DNA from: Candidatus Saccharimonadota bacterium
Lineage (GTDB): Bacteria > Patescibacteriota > Saccharimonadia > Saccharimonadales > Saccharimonadaceae
Reading direction: 5' to 3'
Assembly (NCBI GenBank): GCA_017431465.1
Contig: JAFRLA010000021.1
Coordinates: 1 to 45,984, forward strand
Length of the DNA: 45,984 nucleotides
The stretch's first letter is position 1; each line of letters starts with the position of its first letter. The position numbers were made by a program, and so were the translations under genes. Shown piece by piece: positions 16,216 to 25,474 of the stretch. Under the pieces are notes generated by a model. It had not been told where the DNA came from. It saw only the letters and a program-made list of their open reading frames with translations, and did no database searches.

Positions 16216-18006
16216 ATGAACACCGAAAAAATCCGCAATTTTTGTATTATCGCGCATATTGATCACGGCAAATCGACCCTTGCCGATCGCATGATGGAGC
16301 TAACCGGGACTGTCGAAAAACGCGAAATGAAATCGCAACTTCTAGACAGCATGGAACTTGAGCGCGAAAAGGGGATTACGATTAAACTCGCGCCGGTCCA
16401 GATGCATTACAAAGGCTACGAGCTGAACTTGATTGATACGCCGGGCCACGTGGACTTTTCTTATGAAGTTAGCCGCAGTCTCCAAGCAGTTGAAACCGCG
16501 GTTTTAGTTGTTGATGCGACTCAGGGCATCCAGGCTCAGACTCTCGCAAATGTCTATCTCGCCTTGGAGCAAGATTTAAAAATCATCCCGGTTATTAATA
16601 AAGTCGACCTCCCGGCCGCCGAGCCAGAAAAAGTTACGAAAGAAATCGTGAATCTACTCGGCTGTGATCCAGACGAAATCATCGGCGTCTCCGCCAAAAC
16701 CGGCCTAAACGTTGATAAGGTTTTAGACGCAATAATCAACGACGCGCCCGGCCCTGCTGAGCCAGAAGAAGATGGTGAAAATTTGCGTGCGCTGATTTTT
16801 GATTCCTACTTTGACGACTATCGCGGCGTCGTCCTCTATGTTCGCATTTTTAACGGCACTTTGGAGAAAAACGCCAATATTAAAATGATGGCGGCAGACA
16901 AAAACGGCATCGCTTTGGAGGTCGGAACTCTGACTCCGAAAATGTCGCCAAAGCCGGAACTAAAAGAAGGCGAAATCGGCTACATCGTTACAAACTTGAA
17001 GACCACTCGCGAGGCGAAAGTTGGTGATACGGTTACGCTAGCGAAATCCCCAGCAAAAGAACCTTTGCCTGGTTATAAAAATGTTTTGCCATTTGTCTAT
17101 GCCGGATTTTTTCCAGTGTCAAACGAAGACTACAAGACCTTAAAAGAAGCGATTGAAAAACTAAGTCTTTCCGATTCTGCGCTCCAATACGAGCCGGAAA
17201 ATTCACCGGTCCTAGGCTTCGGCCTAAGAATCGGCTTCTTAGGGCTTCTTCATATGGATATTATTAAGGAACGTTTGGAGCGCGAGTTTGATCTTGACCT
17301 TGTCGTGACGAATCCATCTACGAATTACGAAGTAACACTAAATGATGGCGAAGATCTAGAGATTAAATCTGCTGCTGATCTTCCAGACGCTACGACTATT
17401 GCCGAGATTCGCGAGCCATGGGTCAAAGGCGAAATCATCGTTCCGAAAAACATGATTGGCAATGTCCTAAACCTCATTACCGAAAAGCGCGGTCACCAAA
17501 CGAACTTGTCTTATATTGAGGATCGCGCGGTGATTGATTTTGAAGCTCCGATGGCAAATCTCCTGACCGACTTTTACGACCAACTAAAATCTAACACCTC
17601 CGGTTACGCAAGCTTCAACTACGAGCTGAGCGATTATCGTCCAGAAGATTTGGTGCGCGTAGATTTTCTGGTCGCTGGCCAGAAGATTGATGCTCTCGCG
17701 ATTATGTGCCACCGCAGCGAGTCGGAAAAAATCGGCAGGGAAGTGACGAAAAAACTAAAGGAAGTTATCCCGCGACAATCGTTTGAAGTTGCTCTCCAGG
17801 CCGCTATCGGCGCACGCATCATTGCTCGCGAAACCATCGGCGCTTACCGAAAAGATGTTACCGTAAAGATTCATACCGGCGATCGCGACCGCAAAGCGAA
17901 GCTCTTGAATAAACAAAAACGTGGTAAGGCCCGTATGAAACGCTTCGGCAAAGTGGATATCCCATCCGAAGCTTTCACGGTTATGCTAAAACGCGACGAC
18001 AATTAA
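16216..18006 (+). CDS. lepA: Elongation factor 4 (LepA)
   Basis: A ribosome-bound GTPase of 596 residues. G1 is AHIDHGKST, G3 DTPGHVDFSYE, G4 NKVD, G5 SAKTG. The LepA-specific C-terminal domain is complete and ends in the family block KLLNKQKRGKARMKRFGKVDIP. ATG 16216 matches the family N-terminus (MNTEKIRNFCIIAHIDHGKST) and the -10 location; the longer frame would begin inside tilS. The stop interlocks with the convergent kinase-like gene (TTAA). Confidence 0.97.
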   Translation: MNTEKIRNFCIIAHIDHGKSTLADRMMELTGTVEKREMKSQLLDSMELEREKGITIKLAPVQMHYKGYELNLIDTPGHVDFSYEVSRSLQAVETAVLVVDATQGIQAQTLANVYLALEQDLKIIPVINKVDLPAAEPEKVTKEIVNLLGCDPDEIIGVSAKTGLNVDKVLDAIINDAPGPAEPEEDGENLRALIFDSYFDDYRGVVLYVRIFNGTLEKNANIKMMAADKNGIALEVGTLTPKMSPKPELKEGEIGYIVTNLKTTREAKVGDTVTLAKSPAKEPLPGYKNVLPFVYAGFFPVSNEDYKTLKEAIEKLSLSDSALQYEPENSPVLGFGLRIGFLGLLHMDIIKERLEREFDLDLVVTNPSTNYEVTLNDGEDLEIKSAADLPDATTIAEIREPWVKGEIIVPKNMIGNVLNLITEKRGHQTNLSYIEDRAVIDFEAPMANLLTDFYDQLKSNTSGYASFNYELSDYRPEDLVRVDFLVAGQKIDALAIMCHRSESEKIGREVTKKLKEVIPRQSFEVALQAAIGARIIARETIGAYRKDVTVKIHTGDRDRKAKLLNKQKRGKARMKRFGKVDIPSEAFTVMLKRDDN

Positions 18007-18641
18007 GCCCGTTGTTGGCTAAACTCGTATAGTGCATCGACAACGGCATTAAATACTGTTTCGCGATCCGCGCCTCCGCTAACCGTGATCAAAAGTCCAA
18101 GTCCTTGGTACGAACGCAAGACCGGCAAAGTTTTTTCATTAAACTCCGAGATCCGCTTCTCAAAAGTTTCTTCATGCGCATCATCTACGCGCTTTTCAAT
18201 CTCATGGCTTACATCACGTTTACCAAGCTCTTGGACAGTTCGCCATCGCTCCAAAACTTCAGACTCAGAAGTATTTAGAAGTATGACTGCCTTGATCGGA
18301 TGCCCAGCCGCCTCAGCGGCTTCCATAACTCGTGTTTCCTCGCCGGACCATCGCCCAACTGAAGAAAGCACCAAGGCTGAACTTTTTAAATCTTCTCGTG
18401 CAAAATACGGCAAAATCCAGTCGTAGAATAAGTCAGTTGGCAAGAGTTCTCCCCCGTCAGTATAGTGAGTCTTCCGCTCTTTTTCCATTTCCCGAATAAT
18501 CATACCTGAGGACAAAAACCGCGCGCCAATAGTCTCCGCCAGTCTAACTCCAACGGTATCTTTTCCGCTCATTGGCAGTCCAAAAATATTGATACTCCCC
18601 GTCCCGAGCCATTCGCGAATTTTTAGAATCTTCTCTTCCAT
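18003..18641 (-). CDS. Adenylate-kinase-like nucleoside monophosphate kinase
   Basis: 212 residues. The P-loop reads FGLPMSGKDTVG (residues ~20-31); SSGMIIREMEKE then fits an NMP-binding helix. ERWRTVQELGKRDVSHEIEKRVDDAHEETFEKRISEF fits the lid and following helix, which carry Arg residues in this family. The P-loop second Gly is preserved but the sequence is divergent from classical Adk, so it may use another nucleotide. Minus-strand TGtTATAAT is 6 nt upstream of the ATG. Confidence 0.8.
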   Translation of the reverse strand: MEEKILKIREWLGTGSINIFGLPMSGKDTVGVRLAETIGARFLSSGMIIREMEKERKTHYTDGGELLPTDLFYDWILPYFAREDLKSSALVLSSVGRWSGEETRVMEAAEAAGHPIKAVILLNTSESEVLERWRTVQELGKRDVSHEIEKRVDDAHEETFEKRISEFNEKTLPVLRSYQGLGLLITVSGGADRETVFNAVVDALYEFSQQRA

Positions 18642-18677
18642 GGTTCCATTATAACATATCGCTAAGGCCCAGCATAA

Positions 18678-18704
18678 TTAGCACTCTTGCATTTCGAGTG
18701 CTAA
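18678..18704 (+). promoter_or_regulatory. CIRCE operator (HrcA binding site)
   Basis: TTAGCACTC, a 9-nt spacer and GAGTGCTAA form a perfect CIRCE inverted repeat. It ends 5 nt before the hrcA -10 (18710-18715), so HrcA bound here should block its own promoter. The divergent kinase-like promoter (-10 at 18648-18653, minus) is 25 nt away and might also be affected. Confidence 0.97.
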
Positions 18705-18706
18705 AG

Positions 18707-18715
18707 CGGTATAAT
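18707..18715 (+). promoter_or_regulatory. Leaderless -10 promoter for hrcA-grpE
   Basis: TATAAT (18710-18715) ends 6 nt before ATG 18722. The preceding triplet is CGG rather than TGn, so it is a plain -10 and may rely on the overlapping operator context. Confidence 0.65.
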
Positions 18716-18721
18716 AGAAGC

Positions 18722-19471
18722 ATGAATATTACAGAACGTCAGAAAGAAATTCTTTTCGCGATCATTGAAGAATATGCCGAACTTGCGACTCCGGTCGGCT
18801 CGGTTACGCTCGCGAAACTTTTTGGAGTTTCTAGCGCTACGATTCGAGCCGAGATGGCGAAGCTCGAGGAAGCCGGCTTGATTGCTCAGCCGCATACTTC
18901 TGCCGGGCGTATCCCGACCGACGCTGGCTATCGTTTCTATGTAAATTCGCTAACAGAAAATCCCGAATCGCTAGAAAAAGGGCTAGAGCAAAATCCCCTG
19001 CGTTTATTGGAAGATAAAAACTACGATCGTAATGCTCACGCTTTGGAAATTCGCGTCTCCTCGCAGTCTCGCGCGGACCACGCAATCAGAAGCGCGGTCG
19101 ATTCACTCGTTGATATGACTGGCAACCTTGGTTTGGCTACGATCGGTGACCAGCTTTATCTTGCTGGTATGTCGCGACTCTTTACTCAGCCTGAATTTTC
19201 CGACACTTCGCGAGTCCAAGCCGTCGCAAAACTCCTGGACGACTTAGAGCCGTGGTTGCGTGAAGCCGCGCCTGGCGATCCGCTGAATATTTTTATCGGC
19301 CAAGAAAACCCAATTGGTAAATCTTCTGGAGTTTCGTTAATTATTTCTAAATTCCGTTCGCCGTATTCGGACAAAAGTTATATTGGCGTGCTCGGGCCTA
19401 CTCGCCAGAACTATAGCCGGGTAATGTCGCTTGTCCGCCACGCCGGTTGTATGCTAGAGGAGGCGCTATAA
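18722..19471 (+). CDS. hrcA: Heat-inducible transcription repressor HrcA (short)
   Basis: HrcA represses chaperone genes by binding CIRCE. The N-terminal winged helix is clear (MNITERQKEILFAIIEEYAELATPVGS... FGVSSATIRAEMAKLEEAGLIAQPHTSAGRIPTDAGYRFYV). The middle GAF-like domain is shortened: 249 residues against ~340 in Bacillus. The C-terminal end GPTRQNYSRVMSLVRHAG matches the family. The perfect CIRCE upstream makes autoregulation near certain. grpE starts immediately at the next base. Confidence 0.96.
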   Translation: MNITERQKEILFAIIEEYAELATPVGSVTLAKLFGVSSATIRAEMAKLEEAGLIAQPHTSAGRIPTDAGYRFYVNSLTENPESLEKGLEQNPLRLLEDKNYDRNAHALEIRVSSQSRADHAIRSAVDSLVDMTGNLGLATIGDQLYLAGMSRLFTQPEFSDTSRVQAVAKLLDDLEPWLREAAPGDPLNIFIGQENPIGKSSGVSLIISKFRSPYSDKSYIGVLGPTRQNYSRVMSLVRHAGCMLEEAL

Positions 19472-19900
19472 ATGGCCGGTAAAAAAGACGACACTAATTC
19501 TGCTCGTATTGCCGAGCTAACAAATGATCTCCAGCGAACCCGTGCTGATTTTGAAAATTATCGTAAACAAATGGACGCTAGAAACGCCCAAACTGCCACT
19601 TACGCGAGGTTAGAAATAGTGAAGAAATTTTTGCCACTTTTAGATGATATGGCTCGTGCTATCGCTGTGACTCCAGATCTAAAGCCTCTAGAAAAAACTC
19701 TAGAGAAAACTTTAAAAGACCTAGGTCTCACAAAGATTGATGCTAAGCCCGGCACGCCGTTTAATCCGGATCTTCATGACGCCGTAATGATGAACGATGG
19801 CGAAGGCGACCAAGAAGTTGTCGAGGAAGTTCTGCGCGACGGTTATCTCTACGAGGGCGAGACTCTCCGTCCAGCTATGGTCAAAGTGACGACAAAGTAG
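19472..19900 (+). CDS. grpE: Nucleotide exchange factor GrpE
   Basis: GrpE releases ADP from DnaK. The 142-residue protein has a coiled-coil start (ELTNDLQRTRADFENYRKQMDAR), a four-helix part (FLPLLDDMARAIAV) and the beta-wing end (FNPDLHDAVMMNDGEGDQEVVEEVLRDGYLYEGETLRPAMVKV). Short N-terminus compared with E. coli (197). It abuts hrcA with zero gap and an upstream AGGAGG inside the hrcA end. dnaK and dnaJ do not follow; the operon is cut short by the phosphoketolase genes. Confidence 0.96.
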   Translation: MAGKKDDTNSARIAELTNDLQRTRADFENYRKQMDARNAQTATYARLEIVKKFLPLLDDMARAIAVTPDLKPLEKTLEKTLKDLGLTKIDAKPGTPFNPDLHDAVMMNDGEGDQEVVEEVLRDGYLYEGETLRPAMVKVTTK

Positions 19901-19906
19901 TATAAT
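19901..19906 (+). promoter_or_regulatory. -10 promoter for the phosphoketolase genes
   Basis: TATAAT begins one base after the grpE stop codon and ends 7 nt before ATG 19914; a second ATG (19923) is a possible alternative start. Confidence 0.6.
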
Positions 19907-19913
19907 ATATACT

Positions 19914-20825
19914 ATGCATAGGATGGGCGCTATTGATTATGACGAGATAAAAAACCGTGTGCGAATCTGCGACTATCTCGTCGTGGCTCAACTTTTTTTG
20001 CAAGATAATTTCTTGTTGGAACGGCCCCTAACTCCGGACGACATCAAACCGCGCTTACTCGGTCATTGGGGTACTTGCCACGGGATTAATGTTGTTTACG
20101 CCAGTTTGAAGGCCGCCTTTGGCGACAAGTTTATCGTATCACGCCCCGCAGATCACACTACTGAGACAGTTGAATTTATTCTTGGGCCAGGCCACGGCTT
20201 CCCAGCGCTCCAGGCTAACTTATTTATTGACGGGGAATTGAAAGGGGATTTAAGAGACGTCTGTCGCAACTTTTCTTGGCCTGGCGGGTTTCCATCGCAC
20301 GCCAGTCCGATTACGCCTGGCGTTATTTGCGAAGGTGGCGAGCTCGGCTATGCTCTCGGTATCGCCTATGGCTCAGCACTTGGGCATCCGGAAAAGACAG
20401 TGGCGGTTTTAATCGGCGATGGAGAATTCGAGACTGCGACTGCGCTCGCTTCCATGAACCTTGTTAAACTACTTGGTGACCAAACCAGTAATGGCCGCGT
20501 GATTCCGATTCTGCATTTGAACGGCTATAAAATTTCCGGCCCAACTATTTCTGGTCGTAAATCCGAAAGGGAACTAGCACAGTTGATCCGCGGCTTTGGC
20601 TATACTCCAATCGAAGCGACGGAAGAGAATCTGGCCGCCAAACTAAGGACCGACATAGCCCACCCATTTATTATTTTTCGCTCTGAAAAGGGAGAGGGTG
20701 GTCCAGTAAAACACCATCTTGCTCACCAAATTCCGCTAAAAAACCCGAAAACTGATCCAGCCGAATTAAAAGCGCTCGAGCGTTGGTTAAAATCGTATAA
20801 CGTCACGAAGGAGGATTTAGCATGA
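19914..20825 (+). CDS. Phosphoketolase, N-terminal (thiamine diphosphate-binding) half
   Basis: 303 residues equal to the first part of Xfp-type phosphoketolase (usually one chain of ~790-800): a cofactor-binding half with WGTCHGINVVYA, GPGHGFPALQANLFIDG, FSWPGGFPSHASP, ELGYALGIAYGSALGHPEK, IGDGEFETATA and HLNGYKISGPT. The reading frame ends cleanly after a charged linker and overlaps the next gene by ATGA, so the two halves are probably translated together and assemble. Phosphoketolase cleaves xylulose 5-phosphate and/or fructose 6-phosphate to acetyl phosphate plus a smaller sugar phosphate. N-terminal residues before the ThDP domain are fewer than in whole Xfp. Confidence 0.9.
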   Translation: MHRMGAIDYDEIKNRVRICDYLVVAQLFLQDNFLLERPLTPDDIKPRLLGHWGTCHGINVVYASLKAAFGDKFIVSRPADHTTETVEFILGPGHGFPALQANLFIDGELKGDLRDVCRNFSWPGGFPSHASPITPGVICEGGELGYALGIAYGSALGHPEKTVAVLIGDGEFETATALASMNLVKLLGDQTSNGRVIPILHLNGYKISGPTISGRKSERELAQLIRGFGYTPIEATEENLAAKLRTDIAHPFIIFRSEKGEGGPVKHHLAHQIPLKNPKTDPAELKALERWLKSYNVTKEDLA

Positions 20826-22048
20826 AAAAAATGCCTACCGAGATAAAAAACCCAGGGACGAAGCGTGCTTCTTCTGCCGAACGCATTGGCGAATTAATTG
20901 CTGAAAAAATGAAAAAAGACAAAACCTTCTATCTTTTCTCACCCGATGAAACGACAAGCAACAAACTCGACAAGGCCTATGAAACCGGCGAGGCCCGGGC
21001 CTGGGATGCTCCGAAAAAACCATACGATCTTCCAGAGCAAGGCAACGGTCGTATTGTCGAACTGCTTTCTGAGAACACTTTATTTGCTACAATGGTCGGC
21101 CATATCTTAGGAAGTCGTGAGCCGGCGATGATGACTAGTTACGAATCGTTTTTCAACGTTGTCACTTCTCAAATTATCCAGCACTTAAAATTTCTAAAAC
21201 AAGCCGACAATGCCAAAGACCGAAAATCTTACCCAGCTTTAAACCTGCTGTCTACTAGTACCTGCTGGCGCCAGGATCATAACGGCTTTTCGCACCAATC
21301 CCCAGCCTTGATTTCTACGCTACTTAGTATCCCTAACGCAAAAGTGAACTGCCTTTTCCCAGTTGACGACGTAGCCGCGACCGCAACTTTCGATTATATG
21401 TTAGCCACTAAAAATGTTGTCAATCTTACAACATTTAACAAAACCGAGGAGCCGCGCTGGATCGATATTAATCACGCGAAATTCCAATTTGTAAACGGCG
21501 GCGCGAGTCTCTTCGGCTTTGCTAGTACCGATCAAAACGGTAATCTTGTCGATGCCGACTCTGCTGATTATATTTTTACCGCCGCCGGCGACATCCCTAC
21601 TCGTGAAGCAATTTATGCAGTAAATATTTTGAAGGAAGATATTCCGGAAATCAGGATCCGTTTCGTCGGGATTAACGCATTGACTCCTGGCGCAATCGGC
21701 ACCTACGGCAACAAACTAAGTCATCAAAATTTCGCAGAACTTTTTGGTCGTGATGAAAACATCCCAATTGTTGCAAATTTCCATGGCTATCCAGAGACCC
21801 TAAAAACTATCCTCGGAAATTACACGAATAGTTTTCGTGTTCGTGCCCACGGTTTTGTTGATGAGGGGACAACAACTACACCGTTCGAGATGTTAAGCTT
21901 GAACCATGCTTCGCGTTATGATCTCGCGCTTGAAGTCGCAAAAGACTTAAACCGCACCGACTTAATCGAAAAGTACCAGGGTATTCTCATGGCGAATTAC
22001 ATCCACGCCAATAAATACGGCGATGATTTGGCAGAACTAGTGGTATAA
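20822..22048 (+). CDS. Phosphoketolase, C-terminal half
   Basis: 408 residues that continue the Xfp sequence: a variable linker (~1-60), then a pyrimidine-binding-like domain (EQGNGRIVELLSEN, GSREPAMMTSYESFFNVVTSQIIQHLKFLK, STSTCWRQDHNGFSHQSPALI), and the C-terminal domain ending PFEMLSLNHASRYDLALEVA. Together with the upstream gene it totals ~711 residues. Start ATG 20822 overlaps the upstream TGA by four bases, with GGAGG just upstream. No frameshift is needed to explain the split: both ends carry a proper stop, start and Shine-Dalgarno. The stop codon lies inside the next gene's -10. Confidence 0.9.
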   Translation: MKKMPTEIKNPGTKRASSAERIGELIAEKMKKDKTFYLFSPDETTSNKLDKAYETGEARAWDAPKKPYDLPEQGNGRIVELLSENTLFATMVGHILGSREPAMMTSYESFFNVVTSQIIQHLKFLKQADNAKDRKSYPALNLLSTSTCWRQDHNGFSHQSPALISTLLSIPNAKVNCLFPVDDVAATATFDYMLATKNVVNLTTFNKTEEPRWIDINHAKFQFVNGGASLFGFASTDQNGNLVDADSADYIFTAAGDIPTREAIYAVNILKEDIPEIRIRFVGINALTPGAIGTYGNKLSHQNFAELFGRDENIPIVANFHGYPETLKTILGNYTNSFRVRAHGFVDEGTTTTPFEMLSLNHASRYDLALEVAKDLNRTDLIEKYQGILMANYIHANKYGDDLAELVV

Positions 22049-22049
22049 T
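22041..22049 (+). promoter_or_regulatory. Leaderless extended -10 overlapping the phosphoketolase stop
   Basis: TGgTATAAT: the TAA stop of the upstream gene (22046-22048) is part of the hexamer, and ATG 22057 follows 7 nt later. Confidence 0.7.
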
Positions 22050-22056
22050 AGTTGTT

Positions 22057-22755
22057 ATGGAATTATTTATTTTAATTATCGTTTTAGTAATTTTGACGGA
22101 GACGACCGTAATTCTAATTAAGAACCGCATCTCGATTTTCGCCTCGACTAAAAATGCCCGGCGCAAAGTTTTCGTCGATACTTCCGCTCTGATCGACGGG
22201 CGAATTTTAGCCGTTGCGAATACTGGCTTTCTCGCCGACAACTTAATCGTTACTAGAAGTGTCCTCCACGAGCTCCAGCTGCTTGCGGATGGCAAAGATT
22301 CTGAAAAACGCGCCCGTGCTCGCGCCGGCATGGATGTCGTTAAGGAACTCGAACGCGTGGTCTATTGCGATGTTGCAATTTACGAAGACGAACTTGATCG
22401 CACGCCGGTCGACGATCGCCTAATCGAATTGGCAAAAGAAAACCCGGGCTCAGCGATCTGTACGACCGATTTTAATCTCGGTAAAGTCGCCGAAGCGGAA
22501 AAGATCGATATTCTGAACGTCAACGAGCTCGCGCTTGTTCTCCAGGACAGCTACAAAAAAGGCCAAAAGTTCACAATTAAAATTGTCGAAAAAGGCAGTA
22601 ATCGTGGCCAAGGCGTTGGTCACCTTGACGATGGCTCGATGGTCGTAGTCGACAAAGCCTCGACCAAAATTGGCGAAACCGTAAAAGTCGAAGTGTTGCG
22701 TTTTGTCCAAAACGCTTCCGGACGAATTGTCTTTACGAAGCTCGCGAAAGATTAA
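22057..22755 (+). CDS. PIN-TRAM domain membrane protein (YacL-like)
   Basis: 232 residues. One N-terminal hydrophobic segment (~2-25), then a PIN nuclease domain: VDTSALIDGRI with the first catalytic Asp, VLHELQ with Glu, and DDRLIELA...ICTTDFNLGKVAE with the later Asp residues. A TRAM RNA-binding domain closes it (GQGVGHLDDGSMVVVDKA...GETVKVEVLR). YacL-type proteins usually have several membrane segments before the PIN domain; here only one remains. Likely a membrane-tethered ribonuclease. Its stop is directly adjacent to the convergent PBP stop. Confidence 0.9.
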   Translation: MELFILIIVLVILTETTVILIKNRISIFASTKNARRKVFVDTSALIDGRILAVANTGFLADNLIVTRSVLHELQLLADGKDSEKRARARAGMDVVKELERVVYCDVAIYEDELDRTPVDDRLIELAKENPGSAICTTDFNLGKVAEAEKIDILNVNELALVLQDSYKKGQKFTIKIVEKGSNRGQGVGHLDDGSMVVVDKASTKIGETVKVEVLRFVQNASGRIVFTKLAKD

Positions 22756-25464
22756 TTAGTCATTGTCGCTGTTATCGTCTAGCCCGCTAGCGGTGACAGA
22801 CGCTTCGTCGCTGGCCTCGAAGCCATACTCATCCGTAACGACGATACGCATTGTGCCGGTACTAGTTACTTTGACCGTGAAGTCTTTCTTAGTAATCGCG
22901 CCGCTTTCAATAGTCTTATCGCCAATCGTAATTGTATAATTTGCTAGGTTGACACTACCCGGAGAAATCACAATCCGGTAAGACCCGCCGACTCCGCCGC
23001 TTCGGATAGAAACAGACGGCGCCGAGTAAGAACAGTCGTCCTCGACATCGCGATTGTATGGCTCTGGCACATCCCAAATCTCTTGGTTCGTGATTGGGTC
23101 TAGAGTCTTAGTCGCCTCGACCGAGATCTTAAAGCGCTCATCGGTACATTCTGTTGCAAGAGCGTGGGTATACTTATTGAACATCAGGCTAACTTTCTGT
23201 ATGCCAGAGTTTTTCGAGTTATACCAGCTTGGCCAAATATCGGTCTGGCCATTAATCGTCAGGGTCTGAATCCCGCTTGGCCGTTCGATTGGCTGGTTTT
23301 TAGTCCAACGACCATCCGGCTCGTAAACATTCAGATGCACACCGCTCATGTAATCATTGGTTACGCGACGGACGACGGTTTTGTCCGAACTGCGCAGACC
23401 TTTACCATCATGGTTACCCGACCAAGCTACAGAAACAACTGACGGGGAATAACTAACCATCCAAGAGTCCTTAGCAGTCGAGCTTTTTGCGGTCGTCGTC
23501 GTACCAGACTTAGTCGCGGTCCAGACATTCGGGACTACAAAGCCGTAACCAGTCGCCATCGAACCGAAGATGGTACGTGCGTTTGGATCATGAAGGATAT
23601 CCGAAACCATGTACGCCACCTGATCATCAACTACGCGTTCGCCCTCAGCATCTTCCCACTTTTCAATCACCTCGCCGGACGAGTTCTTTAGCTCCAAAAT
23701 GTACGTCAACTCTTTTCTCACGCCGCCGCGCGCCAGGGAAGCATAGGCATTTGCGTGTTCAATCGGCTTTACCGCACAACCCGAGCCAATCGCTGCGGAC
23801 AAGACTGCTGGCGAATCTTTACAGTAGTTCTCGTCGCCAAGCTTATGCGCAATTTCCAAACTATTCTCGACACCGTTGATATACAGAGCCTTTACCGCGC
23901 CGATGTTCAGCGACCCACCGAGCGACTTACGAATTGTAATATCGCCGTAGAACTGACCAGACGAGTTGCGTAGCTGGCATTTACCGCCACGATATCCGGC
24001 ACAATAAATATTATCGATGTTTTCATCCTTCAAAATTGAACCCGGACCATAGTTCACGCCTTGGCGTTGCATAAATAACGGCGCGTAATCTAGGATCGGC
24101 TTAATTGAGGAGCCAGGCTCAAGCGGGGAAGTAGCGGCGTTCACCTGACCATAAATATCGGCATCCCAGTTTGCTGAGCCAACCATTGCAATAACTTGCG
24201 AAGTTTCAACATCGACTGACGCGAGCGCGATATTGTCTGCGCCGTTTATGTAAAGATACTTCGCGCCTTCGGCAACTGCCTGCTCGGCATACTGTTGTGC
24301 ACGCCAGTCTAGCGAAGTCTTGATCGTAAACCCGCCAGCGCGCATCGTCTTAACACCATATTTTTCCTCAAGTTGTTTCTTGACCTCTAGGACAAAGTGC
24401 GGAGCTTTAATATTATCATACTGCTGCTGCTCCGGCTGTAATTTTCCAAGCACATCTTCCTTCTTTGCCGCATCGGCCTGCTCTTGGGAAATATAGCCCA
24501 TCTCGACCATCGAGTCTAGCGTCTTCTGTTGGCGCGCGATCAGAGCCTTATTACCAGCAGTGTTGTACGGGTTCAGAACTGCCGGATTATTCGGGATTGC
24601 CGCCAGAAACGCCGCTTCGGCAAGCGTCAAATCTTTCGAACTCTTCTTAAAGTAAGTTTGCGCGGCACTCTCGACCCCGTTTCGACGACCGCCATAAGGA
24701 GACTCATTGAGGTACATCGTAATAATCTGCTCCTTGTCGTACATCTTCTCGATCTCAAGCGCAAGGATCGCCTCCTTGATTTTACGCGGAATACCAGAAA
24801 TGCCACGATCCTTTGCCTCATCAGCAAAGTAAACCTGCTTAATCAACTGTTGGGTCAAAGTCGAACCACCCTGAACGCCTTTACCGCTCAAAGTCGAGAA
24901 ACCTGCGCGAATTAACGCCCAGAAATCTACGCCAGAGTGATTATAGAAGTTCTTATCCTCGATCGCTACAGTCGCTTGGCGCATATAAGTCGCAATCTCG
25001 TCACCCTCAACAACTAATCGGTAATCGCCATCGCCCTTATCTTCCCAAAGCACCTCGCCATTACGATCAAGATAGGTATTTACAGTCTCTGAAACTTTAA
25101 GTTCATCAAGCTTAATCGCATCGAGATCTTTTTTGTAATACAAGAATAAACCGCCGATCGCAATAATCGTCAAAAGCACGATTGCCGCGACAGTTTTCCC
25201 GAGCGTCTTTAAACCGCGCATCGAGAACCAGTATTTAGCAACACGCTTCGGATGAAGGTGTGCAAAAAACCGCTTCACCGGATCTTTCGGTAGGGAAGCA
25301 AGGTCCTCGGCACGCTTTCGTGCCTTTTTATCTCGACGAACGCGTGATTTATAAACCAAACTAGAGTAAGTCTTCATCGATTTTGATGAAGCCAATCGTG
25401 CTCGTTTTGGCTTTTTTGCCACACTCTTCTTCGAGAGTTTACTATTCTTCGCAGTTTTTTCCAT
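22756..25464 (-). CDS. Class A penicillin-binding protein (PBP1A type)
   Basis: 902 residues. A long basic cytoplasmic tail (1-~95, Lys/Arg/Ser rich) precedes one membrane segment (~100-120). The GT51 glycosyltransferase follows: EDKNFYNHSGVDFWALIRA, GGSTLTQQLIKQVYF and KEAILALEIEKMY. The transpeptidase domain shows SSIKP (SxxK), the SLN triad and KSGTTT (KTG). A Ser/Thr-rich C-terminal region may be Ig- or fibronectin-like. The start is placed at ATG 25464, 10 nt after a minus-strand TGgTATAAT; the earlier ATG lies within the promoter. It polymerises and crosslinks peptidoglycan. Confidence 0.95.
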   Translation of the reverse strand: MEKTAKNSKLSKKSVAKKPKRARLASSKSMKTYSSLVYKSRVRRDKKARKRAEDLASLPKDPVKRFFAHLHPKRVAKYWFSMRGLKTLGKTVAAIVLLTIIAIGGLFLYYKKDLDAIKLDELKVSETVNTYLDRNGEVLWEDKGDGDYRLVVEGDEIATYMRQATVAIEDKNFYNHSGVDFWALIRAGFSTLSGKGVQGGSTLTQQLIKQVYFADEAKDRGISGIPRKIKEAILALEIEKMYDKEQIITMYLNESPYGGRRNGVESAAQTYFKKSSKDLTLAEAAFLAAIPNNPAVLNPYNTAGNKALIARQQKTLDSMVEMGYISQEQADAAKKEDVLGKLQPEQQQYDNIKAPHFVLEVKKQLEEKYGVKTMRAGGFTIKTSLDWRAQQYAEQAVAEGAKYLYINGADNIALASVDVETSQVIAMVGSANWDADIYGQVNAATSPLEPGSSIKPILDYAPLFMQRQGVNYGPGSILKDENIDNIYCAGYRGGKCQLRNSSGQFYGDITIRKSLGGSLNIGAVKALYINGVENSLEIAHKLGDENYCKDSPAVLSAAIGSGCAVKPIEHANAYASLARGGVRKELTYILELKNSSGEVIEKWEDAEGERVVDDQVAYMVSDILHDPNARTIFGSMATGYGFVVPNVWTATKSGTTTTAKSSTAKDSWMVSYSPSVVSVAWSGNHDGKGLRSSDKTVVRRVTNDYMSGVHLNVYEPDGRWTKNQPIERPSGIQTLTINGQTDIWPSWYNSKNSGIQKVSLMFNKYTHALATECTDERFKISVEATKTLDPITNQEIWDVPEPYNRDVEDDCSYSAPSVSIRSGGVGGSYRIVISPGSVNLANYTITIGDKTIESGAITKKDFTVKVTSTGTMRIVVTDEYGFEASDEASVTASGLDDNSDND

Positions 25465-25474
25465 AAACACTTCC

